Positions 7,935 through 17,031 of a DNA stretch of 64,000 bases are shown one piece after another (within the stretch, counting starts at the first letter, position 1; every line of letters starts with the position of its first letter). The notes beneath the pieces were generated by a model. The model searched no databases. It saw only the letters and a program-made list of their open reading frames with translations, and was not told the DNA's origin. The stretch spans positions 558,001 through 622,000 of the forward strand of contig NZ_JBHTDE010000002.1 of NCBI RefSeq assembly GCF_042666655.1, written 5' to 3'. A program made the translations under genes and the position numbers. This DNA is from Paracraurococcus sp042666655 (GTDB lineage Bacteria > Pseudomonadota > Alphaproteobacteria > Acetobacterales > Acetobacteraceae).

Positions 7935-9332
7935 ATGATCTTCGCCTCCTTCGAATTCCTTTTCCTGTTCCTGCCGACCTTCTTCGCCGCCTATTTCCTC
8001 ACCCCGGCGCGGCTGCGGAACTGGCCGATCCTGATCCTGTCCTGGGCCTTCTATGCCTGGTGGCGGGTGGATTTCCTGGCGCTGCTGGCCGGCGTCACCC
8101 TGTTCACCTATCTGGTGGCGCGCGGCATGGATGCCTGCGGCGTGCGGAGCCGGGCGGGGAAGCGCCTGCTGCTGCTGGGGCTGGCGGGCAATCTCGGCGT
8201 CCTCGCCTGGTTCAAATATGCCAATTTCGGCGTCGAGACGCTGAATGCGCTGCGTGCCGGCTGGGGCCTGGCACCCATGGGGTGGGCCGAGATCCTGCTG
8301 CCGATCGGCCTGTCCTTCTACGTGCTGCAGTCGGTCAGCTACCTGGTCGACCTCTACCGCGGCGACGTCCCGGTCAGCCGCCGCTTCGTCGACTATGCGG
8401 CCTACAAGGCGATCTTCTCCCAGCTCATCGCCGGGCCGATCGTCCGCTATGCCGAGATCCAGCAGGACCTGACATCCCGCACCCATGGCCTGGCGCTGTT
8501 CGGCCTCGGCGCCCGGCGCTTCATGCTGGGCTTCGCCGCCAAGGTGCTGGTCGCCGATACGCTGGCCCCAATGGTCGAGGCCGCCTTCGGCCTGCCGGCG
8601 CCGAGCCTGGCCGAGGCCTGGACCGGGGCGGTGGCCTATGCGCTGCAACTCTTCTTCGACTTCGCCGGCTATTCCGCCATGGCGATCGGCCTCGCCCTGA
8701 TGTGCGGCTTCCGCTTCCCGGAGAATTTCGCCCACCCCTACCTCGCGGGCTCGATCCAGGAATTCTGGCAGCGCTGGCACATGACGCTGTCGCGCTTCCT
8801 GCGGGATTACCTCTACATCCCGCTCGGCGGCAGCCGGCACGGGCCGGTGCGCACCTATGTCAACCTGCTGGCCACCATGGTGATCGGCGGCTTCTGGCAC
8901 GGCGCCAACTGGACCTTCCTGCTGTGGGGCGCCTGGCATGGCGGGCTGCTGGCCCTGCACCGGGGCTGGAGCCGGCGCGGCGGGCGGCTGCCCTGGCTGC
9001 TGGCCAACCCGCTGCTGCTGCTGGCCGTGGTGATCGGCTGGGTCACCTTCCGGGCGCCGAGCATCGAGGCGACCTGGGCGATGTACCGCGGCATGCTGGG
9101 ACTGAACGGTGCAGGCTTCACCGACGCGCTGCCCTGGCAGGTGACGCCGGACCAGTGGTGGTGCCTCGGCATCGCCGGCGGGCTGGTCTATGCGCCGGCG
9201 CTGCTGCGCGGCCGGGTGCCGGAGGCCCTGGTGCGGGTGGCTTGGTGGGGCGGGCCGCTGCTCGGCTTCCTGGTCGGCATCGTTGCGCTCTACAGCCGCG
9301 CCGCCGTGCCCTTCCTCTATTTCCAGTTCTGA
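7935..9332 (+). CDS. MBOAT-family polysaccharide O-acetyltransferase, AlgI-like
   Basis: Polytopic inner-membrane protein that moves acetyl groups to the periplasm for O-acetylation of an exopolysaccharide (AlgI of alginate, WssH of acetylated cellulose). 465 residues. Start at MIFASFEFLFLFLPTFFAAYF, the usual AlgI opening. The MBOAT signatures are intact: LPIGLSFYVLQSVSYLVDLYRG, QLFFDFAGYSAMAIGLAL, FWQRWHMTLSRFLRDYLYIPLGGS, and GGFWHGANWTFLLWGAWHG with the catalytic histidine region. It is seven bases upstream of an AlgJ-like partner, forming a two-gene unit. Confidence 0.92.
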   Translation: MIFASFEFLFLFLPTFFAAYFLTPARLRNWPILILSWAFYAWWRVDFLALLAGVTLFTYLVARGMDACGVRSRAGKRLLLLGLAGNLGVLAWFKYANFGVETLNALRAGWGLAPMGWAEILLPIGLSFYVLQSVSYLVDLYRGDVPVSRRFVDYAAYKAIFSQLIAGPIVRYAEIQQDLTSRTHGLALFGLGARRFMLGFAAKVLVADTLAPMVEAAFGLPAPSLAEAWTGAVAYALQLFFDFAGYSAMAIGLALMCGFRFPENFAHPYLAGSIQEFWQRWHMTLSRFLRDYLYIPLGGSRHGPVRTYVNLLATMVIGGFWHGANWTFLLWGAWHGGLLALHRGWSRRGGRLPWLLANPLLLLAVVIGWVTFRAPSIEATWAMYRGMLGLNGAGFTDALPWQVTPDQWWCLGIAGGLVYAPALLRGRVPEALVRVAWWGGPLLGFLVGIVALYSRAAVPFLYFQF

Positions 9333-9339
9333 GGCGGCG

Positions 9340-10437
9340 ATGCGCGATCCGTCCCCCGCCGCCGCCCGGGCCTATGCCCTCGCCATGGTCGCCCTGCTGG
9401 GCTGGGGCTTCTGGCAGGGGGTCGCGGCGCTGCGCGCGCCCGCCACGAGTACCCGCATCGCCGGGACCCTGACGCCCGAGGGCTTCCTTGGCGGCCGCAC
9501 CGCGGCGGCGGTGAACCACGCCATGGCGCATGGCCTGCCGGCCGACCCGGTGCTGCGCGCCGCCGGCGGGGTGCTGCGCTGGGGTGTCTTCGGCTCCGGT
9601 GGGCCTGCTGTGCGCGTCGGCTGCGACGGCTGGCTGTTCCTGGCCGAGGAGCTGCGCCCCTGGCCGGATGCCGAGGCGGCGATGGCCGAGCGCGCCGCGG
9701 CGCTGGGCCGCATCCGGGCACGGCTGGCCGCCGAGGGCGTCACCCTGCTGGTCGCCGTGGTGCCGGACAAGGCGCGGGTGGAATCCGGCAGCCTGTGCGG
9801 CGCCCCGCGCGCGGCGCAAGCGGTCGCGCGGCTGCCGGCCTGGCTCGACCTGCTGGGCCGGGAGGGGGTGCCGGCGCTGTCGCTGCTGCCGGCGCTCGCG
9901 GCGGTGCGGCCGGCCTTCTGGCGCACCGACACGCATTGGAGCCAGGCCGGCGCCGCCGCGGCCGCGCAGGCCATCGCCGAGGCCACTGCCGCCCTGCCGC
10001 TGCGCCGGGCGGATGCCTTCCGCACCGTCGCCGCGCCGGAGGCGGCGGATGGCCCCGGCGACCTGCTGCGGCTGATGAGCCTCGACCGCGTGCCCGACGT
10101 GCTGCGCCCGGCGCCGGACCGGCAATACCCGGACCGCACCGAGGCGGCCGGCGAGGCCGCCGGCCTGCTGGACGAGACGCCGCCGGCGGAGGTCGTCCTG
10201 CTCGGTTCCTCCTATTCGGTGAATGCCAATTTCCATGGCCGGCTGCAGCAGTCGCTGGCCTCCGCCGTGGCCAGCCATGCCAAGGCCGGCGGCGGCTTCG
10301 CCGGCGCGGCGCGGGACTACCTCGCCGGTGCCGCCTGGCGCGAGGCGAAGCCGAAGCTGGTGGTGTGGGAGATCCCCGAACGCGTCGTCGGGCAGCCGGT
10401 CGGGGCGGAGGAGCGGGACTTCCTCGCGGGTTGGTAA
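9340..10437 (+). CDS. AlgJ/AlgX-type SGNH acetyltransferase
   Basis: Periplasmic, membrane-anchored O-acetyltransferase that would take acetyl groups from the AlgI-like protein and place them on the polymer. 365 residues. Seen: an N-terminal hydrophobic anchor (about residues 10-28), GCDGWLFLAEELRP, LLVAVVPDKARV, the catalytic Asp-x-His (TDTHWSQAG, Asp197/His199) and a serine block LLGSSYSVN (Ser290 region). It ends directly at repeat copy B. Its closest functional analogues are AlgJ and WssI. A second homologue occurs at 17028. Confidence 0.88.
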   Translation: MRDPSPAAARAYALAMVALLGWGFWQGVAALRAPATSTRIAGTLTPEGFLGGRTAAAVNHAMAHGLPADPVLRAAGGVLRWGVFGSGGPAVRVGCDGWLFLAEELRPWPDAEAAMAERAAALGRIRARLAAEGVTLLVAVVPDKARVESGSLCGAPRAAQAVARLPAWLDLLGREGVPALSLLPALAAVRPAFWRTDTHWSQAGAAAAAQAIAEATAALPLRRADAFRTVAAPEAADGPGDLLRLMSLDRVPDVLRPAPDRQYPDRTEAAGEAAGLLDETPPAEVVLLGSSYSVNANFHGRLQQSLASAVASHAKAGGGFAGAARDYLAGAAWREAKPKLVVWEIPERVVGQPVGAEERDFLAGW

Positions 10438-10602
10438 GCAAGGTTGGGGAGGGCAAAGTATTTCCTTCCCGTTGGGCGCATGCGCCCAACCCCGCCCTTC
10501 CTTATCCGTGAGTCGGGACTTGCCGCGCGGCAAGTCCCGACTCAGGAAGATAGATGAGGGGGCCTGGGGGAGAATACCTTCTCCCCCAGTCTTCCTTCCT
10601 CA
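10438..10602. repeat. Structured intergenic repeat, copy B (most complete)
   Basis: It runs from the TAA of the AlgJ-like gene to a TGA-containing end on the minus strand. Four hairpins: a left end hairpin (about 10444-10470, GGGAGG..AAAGTATTTCC), a perfect 20-bp palindrome GTTGGGCGCATGCGCCCAAC at 10471-10490, a perfect 36-bp palindrome at 10509-10544 (arms of 18, centre GCCGC|GCGGC), and an end hairpin at 10564-10589 with an 11-bp perfect stem and loop TACC. The two outer ends resemble each other in inverted orientation. The minus-strand acyltransferase gene reads into it and stops at the TGA in the 36-bp palindrome. Confidence 0.9.
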
Positions 10603-11657
10603 GGCCGCGACCCGCGCCGGATCAGCCAGCGGCCGAGCGCGATCCCCGGCCGCTCCACCAGCCGGTAACCGAGCGCCGCGGCGAGGCAGAGCGGCGGCAG
10701 GGTGATGGCGAGGCAGGCGAGATAGGCCGCGCCACCCTGGCCCAGCGCCTCCACCACCCGCGCATAGGCCGGGCGCAGCGCCAGGATCAGCATGAAATGC
10801 GCGAGGTAGATGCTGTAGCTCCGCTCCCCCAGCCAGAGCGCGGCGCGCGACCGCAGCGGCCAGGACGGCCGCAGCGCCTGCCAGAGGCACAGCGCGGCGA
10901 AGCCCGCGCCGATCAGCAGCAGGTCGGGATTGCCCGGCCTCGCCAGCGGGGCCGCCAGCGGCGAGAGCATGACGCCGAGCAGGCCGAGCGCCAGCACCGC
11001 CGCCCCGGCCGCCACGGGGCCTTCCCGCGGCGTGCCGCGCACCCGCTCGAACACCCGGAACGCCAGCAGGGCGAGGACGAAGACCCAGGCATTGCTGGCC
11101 AGTGCCACCTGCGGGTAGTCGCTGCCGGGCAGCGTCGCCTCCAGCCACACCCGCGCCGCCCAGGACAACGCGGTCGCCAGCACCGCGGCCAGGACCATCC
11201 CGCCGATGCCCCGGATGCGCAGCAGCAGCGGCAGCAGCAGGTAGAAGGGCATCTCGACGCCGACGGTCCAGCCGGCCGGCACCAGCCCGCCATGCCAGCC
11301 GGGGATGAAATTGAAGGCGAAGCCGTATTCCGCCGCCACCCGTCCGGTGCCCGGCCAGCCGCCGCGGAGCAGGGCCAGCGTCGCCAGCAGCCAGTAGAGC
11401 GGCGCGATGCGGAAGAACCGCTTGACCAGATAGGGCCCCGGCCGCGCCGCCGCCTCCGGGTTGGCCCAGGCGAGGGAGAAAGCCGAGAGCGCAAAGAACA
11501 GATGCACGCCGAGGCCGAAATGCGTGGCGATCCAGGGCAGCGCCTCCGGCACCGCCAGCCTGGCGATGGCATGCAGGTGGAACAGCAGCACCATCATCGC
11601 CGCCGTCGCCCGCAACCCGTGCAGCCCGGGCAACAGCCCGCCGCGCACATCCGCCAT
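10542..11657 (-). CDS. Acyltransferase-3 family membrane protein, OatA/ExoZ type
   Basis: Multi-pass inner-membrane acyltransferase that O-acylates surface polysaccharide or lipid. 371 residues. Seen: LPGLHGLRATAAMMVLLFHLHA with the conserved R-x10-H pattern, FFALSAFSLAWANPE, KRFFRIAPLYWLLATLALL, WTVGVEMPFYLLLPLLL and GERSYSIYLAHFMLIL; about ten hydrophobic helices. It lies beside other acetylation genes on the same strand as the SGNH esterase. The last 19 or so residues (after RRGSRP) are translated from repeat copy B. The TGA at which sister elements start lies one frame away, so a frameshift probably added this tail. Confidence 0.85.
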   Translation of the reverse strand: MADVRGGLLPGLHGLRATAAMMVLLFHLHAIARLAVPEALPWIATHFGLGVHLFFALSAFSLAWANPEAAARPGPYLVKRFFRIAPLYWLLATLALLRGGWPGTGRVAAEYGFAFNFIPGWHGGLVPAGWTVGVEMPFYLLLPLLLRIRGIGGMVLAAVLATALSWAARVWLEATLPGSDYPQVALASNAWVFVLALLAFRVFERVRGTPREGPVAAGAAVLALGLLGVMLSPLAAPLARPGNPDLLLIGAGFAALCLWQALRPSWPLRSRAALWLGERSYSIYLAHFMLILALRPAYARVVEALGQGGAAYLACLAITLPPLCLAAALGYRLVERPGIALGRWLIRRGSRPEEGRLGEKVFSPRPPHLSS

Positions 11658-11741
11658 CGCCCGCCCCCCCCCGCTTCGGACAAGGCGTATACCGGCGGCG
11701 TCAGGCCGGGGAAGCCGCGGTTCCGATCACGGTCGCGGGCG

Positions 11742-12488
11742 TCAGTGCCAGAGCAGCCGGCGGATCTGCGGCTCCAGCGCCGCCGAGAGGATGCCGTAGC
11801 CCAGCCAAGTCAGGTGCAGGTGATCGTAGGCGACCTGGTCGGAAAGCCGCCCCGCGCGGTCCACCACCATCGAGCCCGGCGCGGTGTAGAACACCGTCTG
11901 GCCATCGGCGCAGCCGGCGACCAGGGCATTGACCCGGTCGTTGACCGCCCGCATCGGCTCGGAGGCCAGCCCGCCGCGCGGCAGCAGCCCGACCAGCAGC
12001 ACGCGGGTCTGCGGCGAGCGGCGGCGGATGGTCCGCACCACCTCGGCGATGCCCAGCGCGGTGTCCTCCGGCCGGCTGCCGGCGGCGGTGTTGTTGGTGC
12101 CGACCAGCACCACCGCCAGCCGCGGCTTCAGCCCGGAGCCCAGCGGCAGCCGCGACAGCCGCCACAGCAGGCTTTGCGTGGTGTCGCCACCAGCGCCGAA
12201 ATTCACCGCCTGCCGGTCGCCGTAGAAATGCTCGAAGACCAGCGGTGCCCAGGCCTGCACCAGGGAATCGCCGAGGAAGAGCATCTGCGCCGGCTGCGCC
12301 TCGCCGCCCAGGGCCAGGCGTTCCAGCTCGGTCACCCGCAGCAGCCAGGACTGGTCGCCCAGCGGTTCGGGCCTCGCCTCCCGCGGCAGCGGCTGGCGGG
12401 CGGGCAGGCCGGCGCAGACCTCGGCGGCCCGCGCCGCGGTGCCGCCGAGCAGCAGCAGGGCGGCCAGCGCCAGGGCATGCCTCACCAT
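11742..12488 (-). CDS. Secreted SGNH/GDSL esterase
   Basis: Likely periplasmic de-O-acetylase or O-acetyl esterase acting on the polysaccharide made by this locus (inference). 248 residues with a clear signal peptide (MVRHALALAALLLLGGTAARA). SGNH blocks: block I FLGDSLVQAW (Ser nucleophile), block II glycine in NFGAGGDTTQSLLWRL, block III LVGTNNTAAG (Asn), and block V DHLHLTWLGYGIL (Asp and His). The ATG at 12488 overlaps the bcsC stop by seven bases, so it is the last gene of the AlgJ/X-AlgF-bcsC operon. Confidence 0.88.
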   Translation of the reverse strand: MVRHALALAALLLLGGTAARAAEVCAGLPARQPLPREARPEPLGDQSWLLRVTELERLALGGEAQPAQMLFLGDSLVQAWAPLVFEHFYGDRQAVNFGAGGDTTQSLLWRLSRLPLGSGLKPRLAVVLVGTNNTAAGSRPEDTALGIAEVVRTIRRRSPQTRVLLVGLLPRGGLASEPMRAVNDRVNALVAGCADGQTVFYTAPGSMVVDRAGRLSDQVAYDHLHLTWLGYGILSAALEPQIRRLLWH

Positions 12489-15400
12489 ACCGGCCGCGCC
12501 GCGCCGGAATTTAGCTGCACCGGCTCGGGCGCGCCGTTCGTGACCATCGCCGGCATCGGCCAGCTCCCCGCCGGGTAGCGGGTCGCCACCCCGGCCAGCA
12601 GCGGGGCGAGATCCTCGGGCGGCTTGTCCAGCCGCCAGCGCAGGTAGAACAGCCCGGTCGCGTCGTTGTAGTCGCCGGTATGGGTGAAGCGGCCGATGGC
12701 ACCCAGCCGCAGCACCGGGCTCACGGCATATTCCAGGTTGACGCCGAGCCCGCCGATCGGCCCGCTGACCGAGTTGGCCGCGCTGCCGGCCGGGCCGAGG
12801 CCTGGGTTGGCCTCCAGCTGGGCCTGCATCGCCTGGTCGGTCGGGAAGGCCGGCGCGCTGTGCTGATGGAAGCGCTGCCAGCCGACCGTCGCCTGAACCC
12901 GCGCCGTCAGGTCGCCCCATTGCCGCTTCCAATCGGCGCCGAGCGCCCCGATGACATGGGTCTGCGGGCTGAAATAGCCGCCCTGGCCGAAGCTGAACCC
13001 GCCGAGGTTGCGGTTGAAGTGGAAGTACCGGACATCCGGCCCGATGGTCAGCGATTCCTCCGGCCTGCGGATCGCCGCGTAATAGAGGCCGCCGCCCGCC
13101 TCCACCATCTCGTTCGCCGCGACATTCTCGCCCCGCAGGCTCGACCAGCCGCCGCCGCCATAGACGCCGAAGCGGTCGTTGACCGCGTGTTCCAGCTGCG
13201 CCCGCGCGCCGGTGCGCATCACGCCGCCCCAGGCCCGGCCGGTGCCCGGGTCGCGCTGCCCGGCGTAGGACAGCACGCTTTCGGTCATCGGCCGGCGCAG
13301 GCCGGTGACCCGCAGGTTCAGGCCACTCCCGAGCGGCAATGCCAGCTCGGCCCCGCCGGCGACGTTCTGCTGCTGGAAGCCGAGCGGCGTCGAGCCGACA
13401 TCGACCCGGACATTCGAGGCGACATAGCCGATCCCCAGCGTCTGCCCGGTGGTCCAGCGCGACTTGATCCCGGGCGCGGCGCTGCCGGCCAGCACCCCGG
13501 TGCCGAATTGCCTGCCCTGGTCGGACCCGGCCGAGAAGCCGCCGGTGCCCAGCGCGACCGTGCCGGTCTGCAGCTGCAGCCGGCCGCCGAGCCCGGCGAC
13601 CGGCAGCGAGACCTCGACCGGCGCGGTGATCTCGGTCAGCCGGCTCAGCCCGCCGGTGCCGCTATGGCCGCGGATGCCGATGCCGGCCTGCAGCCAGGTC
13701 GAGGTTTCGTCGCGCGCCTGGCGCAGCGCCCGGACCAGCTCGGTGTTCAGCGCATCCGCCGGCTCCTGCCCGGCCCGGGTCGCGGCGCGGGTCGGGCTCA
13801 GCAGGTCGCGGGTCAGCGCCGCCTGGCCGGTGGCGCCGGCCGCCTGCAACTCGGCGATGCGGCGGCGGGCCGCGTCCTCCAGCAGCCGCTGGGCACGCAC
13901 CGCATCGCCGCGGGCACGGGCCAGCCGGGCCTCGGCCAGGGCCAGGCGCAGGTCGTCGGGCGCCTTGGCGCGGGCTTCCGCCAGCAGCCGCTCGGCGGCC
14001 GCCCAGTCGCCCTCGGCCGCGGCGAGGTCGATCAGCGCGTCGCGCGCCTCGGCGTTGCGCGGGTCGATCGACAGCAGCTTCTCGGCCGCGGCGCGGGCCT
14101 CGGCGGTCTTGCCGCTGGCCATGTTCAGCCGCATCAGCGCGGCGTTGAGCTCGGGGTTGTCGGGCTGGCGCTGCAGCGCCGGCAGCAATTGGCGATAGGC
14201 GGCGTCCTGGTCGCCCACCTGGTTCAGCCGGTCCGCCAGGGTCACGACGGCGCTGGCCTGGAGTGCGGCGATCTGCCGCCGCGCCTCGTCCGGCAGGCCG
14301 GGGCTGTCGGCCAGCGGGCCGACCAGCGCCTCGGCCTCGGCCCGCTCGCCGATGCCCATCAGGCTGCCGGCGAGCGCCAGGCGCAGGGTGGGATCGGCGC
14401 CCGGATTGGCGGCGACCGCGTCGCGCGCCGCCGCCACCGCGGCCGGGCCGTCGCCCAGCCTTCCATAGGCGCGCACCACGGCGGCGCCGGTCGTGCCGCC
14501 CGGGCTCGGCTGCGCCGCGAGGGCGGACAGCCGGCGGCGGGCCTCCGGGCGGCCGTCGCGCACCTGCTGCTCCAGCGCGAGGATGGCGGCTTCCTGCCGG
14601 CTGCGGGTCAGCAGCCGGTTCATGTCGGCGGTGCGCAGCCGGGCCGGGACGCGTTCCAGCGCCTGGGTCGCTTCCGCCCAGCGCTCCTCGTCCGCCGCGA
14701 CCAAGGCGGCGGCGTAGGAGCTGTCGGCGCCGCGGTCGCGCGCCAGGTCCTGCTCGATCGCGCGCGCCTCCGGCCCGGCGCCGGTCGCCCGCAGCAGCCG
14801 GGCGAGGTCGACCTTGATCCAGGGGTTGTTCGGGTCGGTCGCCAGCGCCTCCCGCAGCAGGGCCTGGCGCCTGGCCGGGTCCTCCTCGCGGAAGGCCTGT
14901 TCGCGCAGCGCGTAGGCGCGGGCGGCGGTGGCGCCGGCCGGCGGGCGGAAGCCGGTCTCCTGCTGCAGCGTGTCGGCCTCGGCGATGCGGCCCTGGCGCT
15001 GCAGCGAATCGAACAGCCCGGCCAGCGCGACCGGCAACTTCGGCCGCAGCGCCAGCGCCGCGCGGTAGCGGCTCTCGGCGGTGGCCCAGTCCTCCCGCCG
15101 GTAGGCGACCTGGCCCAGCACCACCTCGCCCTGCACCCGTTCGTCGCCACCGGCGCGGATGGCGCGGCGGGCGAAACCGTCGGCGCGGTCGAGGTCGCCG
15201 CGGGTCAGCGCCCGCCAGGCCAGCGCCGCATGGCTGACATAGCCGGCCGGGTCGCCGGCGCCGCCGGGCACCGGGTTGACGCCGTCGGTGCCGAGGATGC
15301 GGACGAATTCGTCGCGCCGGTCGGGCGAGATCGCGGTCGCCTGGTCGAGCAACTGCCTGACCTCGGCATTGCGGCCCTGGCGGCGGCGGATGACGGCCAG

Positions 15401-16342
15401 GCCGACCAGCGATTCGGCATCCTGCGGGTCGACCCCGACGGCGGTGCGGAATTCCCGCTCGGCATCGGCGTAGCGGCCTGCGCCGCCGAGGTTCCAGCCG
15501 GCGATGCGGTGCTGGATGCCGCGGGTGGTGCGCGCCTGGGCGAGCTTCTCGGCGATCTCGGGATCGCTCGGGTTGGCCTTCAGATAGGCCTCGATCTGGT
15601 CGGCCGCCTCGGGGTCGGCGCCCTGCCAGAGCAGCGCCTGGCGCCAGGCGCGGCGCGCCGCATTGGCGGTGGCGGGCTGCAGCGCCAGGCGCTGCAGCCG
15701 CTCGATCCCTTCGGCGCGGGTATCCAGGCCGTAGGTCAGCATCTGCGCGTAGGCGAGCTGCAACGGCTGGTCGTTCGGCGTGCGGCCGGCCAGCGCGCCG
15801 AGCTTGGTGCGGGCCTCCTGCATCCCGGATTCGGACAGGGTGGCCAGCGCCGAGTAGAATTCGACGGCACGCGAAACCGGCGGGTCCTCGCCATGGAAGG
15901 CCTCGCGGTAGCGCTGCACCGCTTCCGCCGTGCGGCCGGACCGCGTCAGGGCGCGGGCCTGGTCGAGGAGCGCGGCATCGGCGCCGGGATCGCGCAGCGC
16001 GCTTTCCGCCTGCAGGGTGCGCGGCGCGTTCGGCGCCACCCGGCGCAGCCGGTCCAGCAGCCCCGCGGCTTCCGGCCGGTTCAGCTGGGTGGCGACCTCG
16101 GCGGCGGCGCTCAGCGCCTCGACATTGTCGGGATAGGCCTGCACGGCGCGGTTCAGCGCCTGCATCGCCGATTCGGGATTGTCCTGCAGCAGCCAGAAAT
16201 TCGCCTGGTCCAGCAACAGGGCGAGCGAGGGGCGCGCGCCGGCCACGCGTTCGAGCCCGGCGCCGCCCTGGGCCGAGGCCGGGCCGGGTGCCGCCGCGCC
16301 GAAGGCGAGCAGGGTCAGCAGGATGGGCGTCGGCCTGGTCAT
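12482..16342 (-). CDS. bcsC: Cellulose-synthase-type outer-membrane export subunit BcsC
   Basis: Periplasmic TPR scaffold fused to an outer-membrane beta-barrel through which a glucan or other exopolysaccharide leaves. 1286 residues. Signal peptide (MTRPTPILLTLLAFGAAAPGPASAQ), then roughly 870 residues of TPR repeats (for example LLLDQANFWLLQDNPESAMQ, AEREFRTAVGVDPQDAESLV, ALRPKLPVALAGLFDSLQRQ). The barrel domain has the BcsC hallmark LRRPMTESVLSYAGQRDPGT, GYFSPQTHVIGALGADW and HQHSAPAFPTDQAMQAQ. The ATG at 16342 overlaps algF by four bases. No bcsA, bcsB or bcsZ is present here, so the synthase must be elsewhere or of another type. Confidence 0.9.
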   Translation of the reverse strand: MTRPTPILLTLLAFGAAAPGPASAQGGAGLERVAGARPSLALLLDQANFWLLQDNPESAMQALNRAVQAYPDNVEALSAAAEVATQLNRPEAAGLLDRLRRVAPNAPRTLQAESALRDPGADAALLDQARALTRSGRTAEAVQRYREAFHGEDPPVSRAVEFYSALATLSESGMQEARTKLGALAGRTPNDQPLQLAYAQMLTYGLDTRAEGIERLQRLALQPATANAARRAWRQALLWQGADPEAADQIEAYLKANPSDPEIAEKLAQARTTRGIQHRIAGWNLGGAGRYADAEREFRTAVGVDPQDAESLVGLAVIRRRQGRNAEVRQLLDQATAISPDRRDEFVRILGTDGVNPVPGGAGDPAGYVSHAALAWRALTRGDLDRADGFARRAIRAGGDERVQGEVVLGQVAYRREDWATAESRYRAALALRPKLPVALAGLFDSLQRQGRIAEADTLQQETGFRPPAGATAARAYALREQAFREEDPARRQALLREALATDPNNPWIKVDLARLLRATGAGPEARAIEQDLARDRGADSSYAAALVAADEERWAEATQALERVPARLRTADMNRLLTRSRQEAAILALEQQVRDGRPEARRRLSALAAQPSPGGTTGAAVVRAYGRLGDGPAAVAAARDAVAANPGADPTLRLALAGSLMGIGERAEAEALVGPLADSPGLPDEARRQIAALQASAVVTLADRLNQVGDQDAAYRQLLPALQRQPDNPELNAALMRLNMASGKTAEARAAAEKLLSIDPRNAEARDALIDLAAAEGDWAAAERLLAEARAKAPDDLRLALAEARLARARGDAVRAQRLLEDAARRRIAELQAAGATGQAALTRDLLSPTRAATRAGQEPADALNTELVRALRQARDETSTWLQAGIGIRGHSGTGGLSRLTEITAPVEVSLPVAGLGGRLQLQTGTVALGTGGFSAGSDQGRQFGTGVLAGSAAPGIKSRWTTGQTLGIGYVASNVRVDVGSTPLGFQQQNVAGGAELALPLGSGLNLRVTGLRRPMTESVLSYAGQRDPGTGRAWGGVMRTGARAQLEHAVNDRFGVYGGGGWSSLRGENVAANEMVEAGGGLYYAAIRRPEESLTIGPDVRYFHFNRNLGGFSFGQGGYFSPQTHVIGALGADWKRQWGDLTARVQATVGWQRFHQHSAPAFPTDQAMQAQLEANPGLGPAGSAANSVSGPIGGLGVNLEYAVSPVLRLGAIGRFTHTGDYNDATGLFYLRWRLDKPPEDLAPLLAGVATRYPAGSWPMPAMVTNGAPEPVQLNSGAARPVW

Positions 16343-17031
16343 CCGCGCCACCGTGCCGTGGCATCGCGGACCAGGATGGCGGCGGGGGCGGCGCCGTCGG
16401 GGCGGAGCAGCAGGATGCTGTAGCTGCCGCCGGCCTCCAGCCCCTCCAGCGCCACCGCGGCGGAATCGGCGCCGCATTCGGCGCGCAGCGCGGCGGCGAC
16501 CGGGTTCACCGTGCGGCCGCGGGCGGTGCCGGGCGCCACCTGGTCGAAGACCGTGGCGCCGTTCGCCGCCAGCTTCAGCGCCGCGGCCGGGCAGCCGGGC
16601 GCGGCGTTGTAGAAGCCGAGCCGGGCCTTGGCGCGGTCGAAATCGGCGCTGTCCACCACCGGCGTGGCGGCGATGCCGCCATCGGCGGCGCGGGTCAGCA
16701 GCAGGGTGACGTAGCTGCCGGGCGCGAGCGCGAGCGTGGCGCGGCCGCGTGACCCGACGCTGCCGGCCTCGATCGCCAGGCTGCGGCCGGCGGCGCGTTC
16801 GACCACTGCATAGGGCGTCACTCGCTCCGCCGCGCCGGTGCCGAGGACCTGCGGCGGCAGGAAGTCCGGCCGCAGGGCGAGCTCCGCGCCGAGCCCGTTG
16901 ACGAAGCGCAGATAGGCCGAGCCGGGCGGCGGCTGCGGGTCGTAGACCTGCGCCTGGCCCTGCGCCCGGGCGGCCGGCGGCAGCAGGCCGGCCAGCAGCG
17001 CGGCGGCGGTGAGGGTCCGGCGCAGGGTCAT
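16339..17031 (-). CDS. algF: Alginate O-acetyltransferase AlgF-like periplasmic protein
   Basis: AlgF/WssG-type accessory protein of polysaccharide O-acetylation. 230 residues. Signal peptide ends around AARAQ, followed by the family-like AQVYDPQPPPGSAYLRFVN. The rest is beta-rich with GSYVTLLLT, ARLGFYNAAPGCPAAALKL and a paired repeat GGSYSILLLRPDG. It overlaps the AlgJ/X-like gene upstream (four bases) and bcsC downstream (four bases), so all are made from one message. It supports acetylated cellulose or a related polymer as the product. Confidence 0.78.
   Translation of the reverse strand: MTLRRTLTAAALLAGLLPPAARAQGQAQVYDPQPPPGSAYLRFVNGLGAELALRPDFLPPQVLGTGAAERVTPYAVVERAAGRSLAIEAGSVGSRGRATLALAPGSYVTLLLTRAADGGIAATPVVDSADFDRAKARLGFYNAAPGCPAAALKLAANGATVFDQVAPGTARGRTVNPVAAALRAECGADSAAVALEGLEAGGSYSILLLRPDGAAPAAILVRDATARWRG

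Noticed and set aside
12680..16423. Very long plus-strand open frame opposite bcsC
   Set aside because: Composition is Gly/Arg/Gln/Ala-rich shadow coding caused by high GC; the minus strand encodes a clear BcsC with signal peptide and barrel.
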